Of a stretch of 12,256 nucleotides of DNA, positions 6,906 through 12,256 are shown in pieces. The notes beneath the pieces were generated by a model, which searched no databases, was not told the DNA's origin, and was given only the letters and a program-made list of their open reading frames with translations. The first letter of the stretch is position 1. Every line of letters starts with the position of its first letter. The translations under genes were made by a program, and so were the position numbers. Origin of the DNA: Bacteroidota bacterium (GTDB taxonomy: Bacteria > Bacteroidota > Bacteroidia > AKYH767-A > JABDAW01); NCBI GenBank assembly GCA_023251595.1, contig JAHEYM010000061.1:1-12256 (forward strand), read 5' to 3'.

Positions 6906-7060
6906 GCCGATAACGTATCACTTTGCGCTACTCATAGCGTACATTTCGCAATTAGTGATAGCTTTTAATTTGCTCAATTAGTTGATAATGAATAAGGTAA
7001 TCAAGTTCAGTTTTTTCGGACAGTAGCGCAAACAGATTTTTTGAGTGGAATTTATACGTT
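6906..7060 (-). repeat. 155-bp attC-like palindromic site upstream of the array
   Basis: GCCGATAACGTAT begins at 6906. Its segment AACGTAT (6912-6918) pairs with ATACGTT (7054-7060), and TTTGCGCTACT (6922-6932) pairs with AGTAGCGCAAA (7022-7032) over 11 bp. The right side carries about 18 extra unpaired bases between the boxes, so the figure is asymmetric. The GCCGAT of the left end has no partner beyond GTT on the right. The length is almost the same as the 5534-5689 site, and the core on the gene-proximal side is identical. Read as attC, it would belong to a lost cassette further right and form the start of the PD-(D/E)XK cassette. Confidence 0.45.
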
Positions 7061-7194
7061 CAAGGGAACAAGGCATATCCCAACTGTCAAAGGTAATGGA
7101 AATTTAGATATCCAACCTATCCAATGGATTAACTATCTGATCGAAACTTTTGGTGGTTACATGCGTGTATTTTTCAGCGGTTTTGCTGCTCTCG

Positions 7195-7231
7195 GGGGTC
7201 AGGCTCAAAAGTTGGGGAGCGATTTAGATTT
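7195..7231 (+). repeat. GGGTCAGG repeat, copy 1
   Basis: GGGGTCAGGCTCAAAAGTTG followed by GGGAGCGATTT. The first 31 bases match 28 of 31 bases of the inverted copy at 7551-7591. The two copies enclose the long hairpin at 7406-7485, so together they might bound a composite repeat element of about 400 bp. Confidence 0.75.
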
Positions 7232-7405
7232 ATAACTTCATTCCTTTTTCTTTTCATTCGTCTTCTTAATAAGTGTCTGCCTTCCGGTCTCGCCCAGAGC
7301 GAGATTAAAGATCCCGCTTCATCGCATTATTGCATGTAGCAAATTTCGTTTATTGCTCTTGAGGGGTCTCTCGCTTCGCTTTGAGATGACAACGCGGGAT
7401 CATCA

Positions 7406-7485
7406 TCAGGGGCTGGAAGGGGACGCACGCTAAACAGTAACTATGCTCATGAAGGCTGAAGCGCGCGTCCCCTTCCAGCCCCTGA
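7406..7485. repeat. Long hairpin with 21-bp perfect arms
   Basis: Arms 7406-7426 (starting TCAGGGGCTGGAAGG) and 7465-7485 are perfectly complementary over 21 bp. After one mismatch they continue for 3 bp (7428-7430 with 7461-7463), leaving a 30-nt loop. The stem is GC-rich and should be very stable in either transcript or extruded DNA. No T-tract follows on either strand, which argues against a simple terminator. It lies between the two inverted GGGTCAGG repeats, so it may be the centre of a miniature mobile or REP-like element. Confidence 0.85.
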
Positions 7486-7550
7486 GTCATGAAAATGTTA
7501 ATGCGTTTATTGGGATCCCTATTGATTTCCGGACGGCAAACACGCATTAC

Positions 7551-7591
7551 AATTAGTTTCAAATCGCTCCTCAACTTTTGTCCCTGACCCC
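7551..7591 (-). repeat. GGGTCAGG repeat, copy 2 (inverted)
   Basis: The minus strand from 7591 reads GGGGTCAGGGACAAAAGTTG followed by AGGAGCGATTT. It matches copy 1 at 28 of 31 positions in opposite orientation, 320 bp away. Confidence 0.75.
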
Positions 7592-7672
7592 AAATGCCCC
7601 AAAGTCCCTCGAGAACAAAATTTATTTTCACTTTCCATACAACGACGAGCCTTCGCAATGCGACGCTGTGCC

Positions 7673-8034
7673 ATCGCAAAGATGTCATATTCAATTGTTA
7701 CTTCACCCTTCATTAATCCTCTTGTGTACCTCTCGTATTGATTACGTGACCTGCTCCATTGTCTTCGCTTCTTCTGTCATTTCAACTCTATCTTGCTTCA
7801 TTGCTGAAGCAGCCTCTGTTATCGTGAATCCACCTTATTACATTGTTTTCGCATCGGTTATCTATTGTGAAGCTGCCCTACTCTATTGTCAGTCGTGTGG
7901 TCCCGCTCCGCATAGTTGCCCTACTTCATTTTCACCACGCTCTGCTGCATTGCAACCTTGACTTCTCATATTGTAACCGGAGTCGTATGCGTATGATTCG
8001 CCGTCACCTCGCTATGAGAAGGTTCACACCTGTC
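7673..8034. repeat. Degenerate tandem array with 21-bp period
   Basis: An ATTGT-like pentamer recurs at 7673, 7694, 7737, 7758, 7779, 7800, 7821, 7842, 7864, 7885, 7928, 7949, 7970, 7993 and 8014. Steps are 21, 43, 21, 21, 21, 21, 21, 22, 21, 43, 21, 21, 23 and 21, so each is one 21-bp unit or two units plus one base, with small slips. The other 16 bases are pyrimidine-rich (often ending CTNC) but poorly conserved. Twenty-one bases equal two DNA helical turns, so the ATTG steps lie on one face. An old, decayed minisatellite is the simplest reading; a phased protein-binding array is possible. Conserved direct repeats with unique spacers are absent, so it is not CRISPR. Confidence 0.65.
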
Positions 8035-8110
8035 TCTTTTTTACCGTCCTCTCAGTCTTCTTAAGGTATCAATATACTATGCTTCAGGATGCAACAACTC
8101 CGCTGTGCGG

Positions 8111-8150
8111 ATGATAAACTCCCCAGCATGGAGTGCCTGCTGTTTATCAT
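8111..8150. repeat. 9-bp inverted repeat ATGATAAAC / GTTTATCAT
   Basis: Arms 8111-8119 and 8142-8150 are perfectly complementary around 22 nt. That interval contains a further small hairpin, CTCC/GGAG. Flanking CAACAACTCCGC and CTCCGCAATGTTGTG add partial outer symmetry. Function is unknown. Confidence 0.6.
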
Positions 8151-8316
8151 GGTCTTGTCTCTCCGCAATGTTGTGGTATGACTATGATTAAATAGTCCTA
8201 TATCTATGATTGAGCCATCATATATCAGTTCATCCTAACCGTTGAACTATGTTTCATGTTCTTTCTACTGTTATTCTCCGGCATGCTTCTGTTGGTGAGG
8301 GGGGGAGCGTAGGTTT

Positions 8317-8351
8317 GGGTCAGGGATAACAGTTGGGGATTGTTCCCAACT
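8317..8351 (+). repeat. GGGTCAGG repeat, partial copy 3, with hairpin
   Basis: GGGTCAGGGATAACAGTTGG at 8317-8336 is related to the copies at 7195 and 7551 but diverges after about 24 bp. It overlaps a 7-bp hairpin, AGTTGGG (8331-8337) with CCCAACT (8345-8351). Confidence 0.5.
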
Positions 8352-8424
8352 TCCCCAATAGCGCTGAAGACATCATCCTTTACGGACGCGGATTATCCTC
8401 TAAGGGGCGCCGGTTTCTACTTCA

Positions 8425-8473
8425 CCCCGGAATAAATTCCGGGGCTACAATATTTTTCGTTCCTGACGGAACG
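8425..8473. repeat. Double hairpin intergenic element
   Basis: CCCCGGAAT (8425-8433) and ATTCCGGGG (8436-8444) form a perfect 9-bp near-palindrome with AA at the centre. CGTTCC (8458-8463) and GGAACG (8468-8473) form a second stem 14 bp on. The combination, including GGGGCTACAATAT between the stems, resembles a short interspersed element that I recall from many Bacteroidota genomes. That identification is from memory. Confidence 0.6.
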
Positions 8474-8490
8474 CTTAATATGGTGGGGTA

Positions 8491-8574
8491 TCCTTCACCT
8501 CTTTCTTCGATCTGTTTCTATTTCCGTTTCTCTTTTCGTCTCTTTCTCCGCTTTGTTACTGTTTCTGTTTTCAC
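8491..8574 (+). other. Pyrimidine-rich tract
   Basis: About 85% of the 84 bases are C or T on the plus strand, with only scattered purines, in loosely repeated TTTCT/TTTCCG units. It encodes nothing recognisable. It may be a decayed simple repeat; no function is implied. Confidence 0.5.
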
Positions 8575-8575
8575 C

Positions 8576-8697
8576 GCGTGAGGGATTGAAGCGGATAGCC
8601 CGCAGTCTTGCCTCAGGCAAGACGAGGACTATGAGCGTAAAGCCCGACCCCTCAGGCACCCGACGAAGGAGGGTACCGGAGGGGGCACGCCCTAATC
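8576..8697. repeat. Conserved-type Bacteroidota intergenic repeat with hairpin
   Basis: The string GTGAGGGATTGAAGCGGATAGCCCGCAG and the later ACTATGAGCG, AAAGCCCGACCC and GGAGGG...GCACGCCC resemble a repeat that I recall flanking genes in many Bacteroidota. An 8-bp hairpin, GTCTTGCC (8605-8612) with GGCAAGAC (8616-8623), is inserted in it. Copy number cannot be checked from this window. Confidence 0.45.
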
Positions 8698-8717
8698 CTA
8701 CCTGGTCTGCTTCATTT

Positions 8718-8745
8718 AATAATCACCTGATTATTACTACTTTTG
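8718..8745 (+). promoter_or_regulatory. Promoter candidate for the T9SS surface protein gene
   Basis: TACTTTTG at 8738-8745 is an exact match to the Bacteroidota -7 box TAnnTTTG, 66 bp before the ATG. Just upstream is the inverted repeat AATAATCA (8718-8725) / TGATTATT (8728-8735), a possible operator half-site pair occupying the spacer between the -33 and -7 positions. A clear -33 TTTG is not visible. The predicted leader is A-rich, as is usual in this phylum. Confidence 0.5.
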
Positions 8746-8811
8746 CGCGCTCAAAAGCAGAGGCTGCGGAATAAAATCAAACTACATAAACTCACTTAAA
8801 ATTCAAACAAA

Positions 8812-11800
8812 ATGAAAAAAACTTTACTTATTACATGCGTTCTTTTCGCATCCTTATTTGCTTCCGCTCAGAACAGCCGTGAATGGAGCACTTATTTCGG
8901 CGGAGTATTGAATGATCAGGGGTTTGCCGTGACAACGGATGCCTTCGGAAACGTTTACCTTGCCGGTTTTACCAACGACAGTCTCGGAATTTCATCAGGC
9001 GGATTTCAGAATGCCTTCGGAGGTGGAGTAACAGATGCTTTCCTGACAAAATTTGACGGAAGTGGAAACAGGTTATGGACCACGTTTTACGGTGGGACAG
9101 GCAATGACACTGCATACAGCGTGAAATGTGATATAAATGGAAATGTATATATCGCAGGAAATACCAGCAGTCCGAATAACATTGCCTCGGGTGGTTTCCA
9201 AACAACTTTCGGAGGTGGTGCAACAGATGGGTTCGTAGCTGTTTTCGACTCCACAGGAAACAGACTTTGGTCAACTTATTTTGGTGGAACAGGCACAGAC
9301 GAATGTTTCGGAACAGCGGTAGATGATTTAGGGAATGTTTATTTAACAGGTCTCACAAATAGTGCTGCAGGAATCTCAACCACGGGTGCTTTTCAAATAG
9401 CAATCGCAGGTGGTATCGATGACGCCTATCTTGCGAAATTGGATTATACCGGCGCATTAGTTTGGTCAACCTACATGGGCGGACTTCTCGATGATCAGGG
9501 TCGTTCTGTTGGAGTGAATTCTTATGGTGATGTTTATGTTACCGGTTGGACCAACAGTATTGCAGGTCTTGCAGTTGGCGGACATCAGACTGTTTATGGT
9601 GGTGGAGCATTTGATGGTTTTCTGTACAGATTTGACTCAACTGGTACAATGATTTGGTCAACCTATTATGGCGGAACTTCACAGGATGAAGGAAGAAGCG
9701 TTGTGGTAACAGACGACCATGTTTATATTTCAGGAAGAACTGTGAGCACCTCAGGGATTTCTTCAGGCGGATTTCAGGCTGCATACGGCGGCGGCAGTTT
9801 CGATGCTTTTATGGTGAAGTTTGACACTGCAGGTGTTCGTCAATGGGGAACATACTACGGTGGAACCGGTCAGGATGCAGGATACTACATGGCAAAAGAC
9901 AACATGGAGAATCTCTACATGGTTGGACGAACAGGCAGTAATGCCGGCATCAATTCAGGCGGATTTCAAACAACTTTCAATGGCGGAACAGATTCATATC
10001 TTGTGAAATTTGATTCGGCAGGTGTTCGGATTGGTGGAACTTATGTTGGTGGAAATGGCACAGATCAGCTATTCGGAGTTGCGATTGGTGACGGAAAAAT
10101 ATATGTTGCAGGATATACTGCGAGTACTACGGGTATTGCTTCCGGTGGTTTTCAGACGACTTATGGTGGAGGAACAAACGATGCTTTTTTAGTGAAATTA
10201 GATTCACGATTGATATTAACCTCAACCAAAACCGATGCTGTTTGTAACTTAAGTTGTGACGGAACTGCCACAGTGAATACGAATGGCGCAACGGGACTGC
10301 CTCTCACATATTTATGGACTGGAGGACAGACCACGCAGACCGCAACCGGATTATGCGCAGGCACATACGAGGTATATGTTCATGATGCAAATGGAAATAA
10401 TGATTCGACTTCTGTTACCATCAATGAGCCTGTAGCGATTGCGACATCAACGGCTTCTACGAATGCCTCTTGCAGCACGAACGACGGAACCGCATGGGTT
10501 ACAGCTACACTTGGTGTTTCGCCATATACTTATGACTGGCCAACAATCTCTCAGAGTCTGGATACTGCGTATACTTTAGGAGCAGGTGTTTATAACGTGA
10601 TTGTTACGGATGCTAATGGATGCACCGCTACTGATTTCGCTATTGTAAATAATGTGAATGCCCCGGTAGTTACACTTGCAACTCAAATGGATGTGACCTG
10701 TGCGACCGGAAATGACGGATCTGCTACAATGAATATTTCCGGAGGAACTCTTCCTTATACTTTTTCCTGGTCACCAACAGGTGGAACAGATTCTATTGCC
10801 AGCGGATTGACTGCCGGCACATATATGTGTTCAGTAACCGACTCGAATGGTTGTATATCAGCACAGAGTGTTACGATTTCTGAACCACCACCACTTACTT
10901 TGACGATGAGCGGACCGATATCCATCTGCAACGGACAATTAACCACCATTTCAGGAAGTGCGGGTGGTGGAGTGTTGACATATAATTATATATGGAATAA
11001 TGGTAGCACATTGAGCGACTCGCTGGTTGCAAACCCTGACGCTACACCTACGGCTTCTACCACGTATACGCTCGTGCTCACAGATGGTCATGGGTGCACT
11101 ATGACGGACTCCGTAATGGTGAATGTTGTTCCCGTTCCTGTCGCACAAATTACCGGCGGAGGAATGGTTTGTGCTGGATCTTCTATCACGTTAACGGCTT
11201 CGGGCGGCGATACTTTTTTATGGAATACAGGCGACACTACAGCATCGATTACAGTATCACCACTTATCCCGACTACGTATACAGTTACGGTTACGAATGG
11301 CGGATTATGCACAGATAATACTACGGCGAATATTGGAGTGAATCCATTGCCAGGCGTGAGTTTGATCAGTAGTCCCGCCTCATGTTCTTCTTGTGCAGAT
11401 GGAAGTGCTGCGGCATTCGGAAGTGGAAATCCGCCCCTTACGTATGACTGGAGTAATAGTGCCACAACCCAAATTATCAGTGGTTTAACGCCCGGTTATT
11501 ATACAGTTTGTGTGATGGATGGAAATGGTTGTATGTTCTGTGACTCTGTCAATGTTGATTTTACTGTTGGTGTTTCATCGAAACCATTCTCTGTGAATGA
11601 TATCAGTATTTATCCTCACCCATTTAGTTCCCAAGCGAACATTCATATCACAGGTTTGGATATGAATCATGTGGAATTAAATGTGTTCGATTTATTGGGA
11701 CAACAGATCGAAATGAATATTATCCGTAATGGGAATGAGTTTATTATTAATCGCGGAAATATTAATTCGGGAATATATTTTCTTCATATAATTAGTGAAG

Positions 11801-11841
11801 GAAAAATTGTCGGGGTGAAGAAAATTGCCGTCAACAATTAG
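8812..11841 (+). CDS. Secreted surface protein: SBBP propeller, SprB/PKD-like repeats, T9SS sorting domain
   Basis: A 1009-residue exported protein. Signal peptide MKKTLLITCVLFASLFASAQ (1-20). Seven SBBP-type repeats of 62-65 residues begin at the STYFGG-like motifs near 25, 90, 153, 218, 283, 347 and 409. Each continues with GNVYLAGxT, SGGFQxxxGGG and DAFxxKFD, consistent with a seven-bladed beta-propeller. Four SprB-like modules follow (about 478-540, 554-612, 630-690, 857-915), each with a paired Cys, DGxA and TxxNGC-type ending. Two Ig/PKD-like modules lie between the third and fourth (about 695-773 and 776-845). The end (929-1009, YPHPFSSQANI...VFDLLGQ...SGIYFLHI) is a type A T9SS sorting domain, removed when the protein is secreted or anchored to the cell surface. 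The role is probably adhesion or gliding-related, with no enzymatic motif seen. The ATG at 8812 is set by the signal peptide. Confidence 0.93.
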   Translation: MKKTLLITCVLFASLFASAQNSREWSTYFGGVLNDQGFAVTTDAFGNVYLAGFTNDSLGISSGGFQNAFGGGVTDAFLTKFDGSGNRLWTTFYGGTGNDTAYSVKCDINGNVYIAGNTSSPNNIASGGFQTTFGGGATDGFVAVFDSTGNRLWSTYFGGTGTDECFGTAVDDLGNVYLTGLTNSAAGISTTGAFQIAIAGGIDDAYLAKLDYTGALVWSTYMGGLLDDQGRSVGVNSYGDVYVTGWTNSIAGLAVGGHQTVYGGGAFDGFLYRFDSTGTMIWSTYYGGTSQDEGRSVVVTDDHVYISGRTVSTSGISSGGFQAAYGGGSFDAFMVKFDTAGVRQWGTYYGGTGQDAGYYMAKDNMENLYMVGRTGSNAGINSGGFQTTFNGGTDSYLVKFDSAGVRIGGTYVGGNGTDQLFGVAIGDGKIYVAGYTASTTGIASGGFQTTYGGGTNDAFLVKLDSRLILTSTKTDAVCNLSCDGTATVNTNGATGLPLTYLWTGGQTTQTATGLCAGTYEVYVHDANGNNDSTSVTINEPVAIATSTASTNASCSTNDGTAWVTATLGVSPYTYDWPTISQSLDTAYTLGAGVYNVIVTDANGCTATDFAIVNNVNAPVVTLATQMDVTCATGNDGSATMNISGGTLPYTFSWSPTGGTDSIASGLTAGTYMCSVTDSNGCISAQSVTISEPPPLTLTMSGPISICNGQLTTISGSAGGGVLTYNYIWNNGSTLSDSLVANPDATPTASTTYTLVLTDGHGCTMTDSVMVNVVPVPVAQITGGGMVCAGSSITLTASGGDTFLWNTGDTTASITVSPLIPTTYTVTVTNGGLCTDNTTANIGVNPLPGVSLISSPASCSSCADGSAAAFGSGNPPLTYDWSNSATTQIISGLTPGYYTVCVMDGNGCMFCDSVNVDFTVGVSSKPFSVNDISIYPHPFSSQANIHITGLDMNHVELNVFDLLGQQIEMNIIRNGNEFIINRGNINSGIYFLHIISEGKIVGVKKIAVNN

Positions 11842-11865
11842 GAATTAGGAATTACGAATTAGGAG
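11842..11865 (+). repeat. AATTAGGA direct repeats after the stop codon
   Basis: The short stretch following the stop contains GAATTAGGAATTACGAATTAG, a reiterated GAATTAGG/GAATTACG octamer. Such low-complexity AATTAGG strings commonly sit in Bacteroidota intergenic DNA by my recall. No hairpin with a T-tract is seen here, so no terminator can be placed for the surface protein gene. Confidence 0.5.
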
Positions 11866-11915
11866 ATTTAATTATAAGTTGTAATATTAGAGCTGACCTT
11901 TAATAATCAATATTA

Positions 11916-12256
11916 ATGTTGAAAAAGAATAACCGTTTTCTATTGATCTTTATTCTTAGTTTGTTCCTGTACTCCACTGTCTCTTATGGGCAGTGGGGTG
12001 GCATGGGTGGCATGGCTGGAAAAGGGATGGGTGAGAAGATGAAAATCGGGCATTATTACGGAAAAGTTGTTGATAGTGTCTCGGGAAAAGGTATTGAATA
12101 TGCAGTTGTTCGTTTAACAGGAAATGTTTTTGACACGACAACGAAGACAATGAGAAAGGATGCTTTGATCGCGGGTCAACTCACACAGTCGAACGGCGAT
12201 TTCAGCTTAGACAGTTTACCTGTGATGGGAAAATTCACGCTTACCATAACAGCGAT
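11916..12256 (+). CDS. Outer-membrane beta-barrel / TonB-receptor-like protein, N-terminal part
   Basis: An open frame of 113 codons running off the window end, too short to judge in full. It begins MLKKNNRFLLIFILSLFLYS with a signal peptide ending near YGQ (24-26). A Gly/Met-rich linker, WGGMGGMAGKGMGEKM, follows. Then comes a carboxypeptidase-regulatory-like beta-sandwich start: YYGKVVDSVSGKGIEYAVVRL and, later, NGDFSLDSLP. This N-terminal layout is typical of Bacteroidota outer-membrane beta-barrel and TonB-dependent receptor proteins of about 800-900 residues, in which the domain precedes the plug and barrel. Barrel and plug are not in view, so the assignment rests on the first 110 residues. 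It lies 74 bp downstream of the surface protein gene on the same strand, and no -7 box is evident, so co-transcription is possible. Confidence 0.75.
   Translation, partial: MLKKNNRFLLIFILSLFLYSTVSYGQWGGMGGMAGKGMGEKMKIGHYYGKVVDSVSGKGIEYAVVRLTGNVFDTTTKTMRKDALIAGQLTQSNGDFSLDSLPVMGKFTLTITA

Larger units (their letters stand above)
1115..7060 (-). mobile_element. Putative gene-cassette array without integrase (CALIN-like)
   Basis: Three transcription units, all read leftward, are separated by elements built on one core (GCCGATAAC on the coding strand). The core lies 28-47 nt past each stop codon: at 1162-1170, 3021-3029 and 5681-5689. The 5534-5689 and 6906-7060 sites fold as long imperfect palindromes with attC-like architecture (paired end boxes, unpaired spacer, extrahelical base, variable loop). 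Co-oriented genes with the recombination site 3' of each gene match integron cassettes. Against it, the core fits only the invariant AAC/GTT of the canonical attC 7-mers, no tyrosine integrase is in the window, and the 3021 site lacks its stem. The ends given are those of the outermost sites I can see. Confidence 0.45.
7061..8811. other. 1.75-kb non-coding, repeat-rich spacer
   Basis: No credible gene is found. Open frames up to 127 codons exist, but they run across hairpins and a tandem array, lack start context and resemble no protein I know. The region holds three copies of a GGGTCAGG-type repeat (two in inverted orientation), a long hairpin at 7406-7485, and a smaller TCTCGC/GCGAGA hairpin at 7288-7304. 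It also holds the inverted pair GATCCCGC/GCGGGATC (7310-7317 and 7394-7401), a degenerate 21-bp-period array (about 7673-8034), several intergenic hairpins at 8111-8623 and a pyrimidine-rich tract. GC content is visibly higher than in the cassette block. Confidence 0.7.

Noticed and set aside
1115..7060. Calling this a confirmed integron
   Set aside because: No integrase or attI site is visible, and the cores do not match the canonical attC 7-mers beyond AAC/GTT. Only a cassette-like array is claimed.
7041..7235. 64-codon open frame at the edge of the 6906-7060 site
   Set aside because: It starts inside the palindrome and ends in the GGGTCAGG repeat, and its C-terminus is encoded by repeat sequence.
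7350..7694. 114-codon minus-strand open frame in the spacer
   Set aside because: It reads straight across both arms of the 7406-7485 hairpin and an inverted repeat, with no homology recognised and no promoter or leader.
7578..7961. 127-codon plus-strand open frame in the spacer
   Set aside because: It runs through one inverted repeat and the 21-bp-period array, and the period (7 codons) keeps the frame open by chance. The translation is low-complexity Ser/Cys/Ile with no start context or recognisable domain.
7673..8034. CRISPR array
   Set aside because: The period is only 21 bp, there is no conserved 24-40 bp repeat alternating with unique spacers, and no cas genes are present.

Overview
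The window looks like chromosomal DNA of a Bacteroidota bacterium. The right-hand gene carries a signal peptide, SBBP repeats, SprB-type repeats and a C-terminal type IX secretion (T9SS type A) sorting domain. The next gene starts like a Bacteroidota outer-membrane beta-barrel/TonB-type protein. Two promoter candidates match the Bacteroidota -7 box TAnnTTTG, and leaders are A-rich without clear Shine-Dalgarno sequences. The genes are AT-rich and the intergenic regions are crowded with hairpin repeats.

Layout: (1) 1-1114 is a repeat-rich flank containing a 5'-truncated IS91-type transposase remnant (438-863). (2) 1115-7060 is a compact block of four co-oriented minus-strand genes, read right to left: a PD-(D/E)XK-like small protein (6403-6795), a one-helix membrane protein (5719-6393), a large HD-domain plus Hsp90-like (GHKL) ATPase protein (3056-5482), and an OLD-family ATPase/TOPRIM nuclease (1217-3007). 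(3) 7061-8811 is 1.75 kb with no credible gene. It holds several repeat families, a hairpin with 21-bp perfect arms and a degenerate array with a 21-bp period. (4) 8812-11841 is a 1009-residue secreted multi-domain surface protein on the plus strand. (5) 11916-12256 is the start of an outer-membrane protein cut by the window edge.

The main discovery candidate is the organisation of block 2. The same core, GTTATCGGC on the plus strand or GCCGATAAC on the minus strand, lies just past the 3' end of every transcription unit and in front of the next one. At 5534-5689 the two cores form the ends of a 156-bp imperfect palindrome with terminal paired boxes, an asymmetric unpaired spacer, an inner paired box with a single extrahelical base, and a long variable loop. 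That is the architecture of an integron attC site, positioned 3' of the gene as in a gene cassette. A second such structure of 155 bp lies at 6906-7060, and partial versions lie at 1115-1170 and 3021-3047. No integrase is visible, so at most this is a cassette cluster without its integrase (CALIN-like) or a related, divergent cassette system.

The cassette genes look like anti-phage or conflict genes: an OLD nuclease, an HD-GHKL ATPase, and a possible nuclease-like/membrane pair. How they work together, and whether each cassette is an independent module, is inference.
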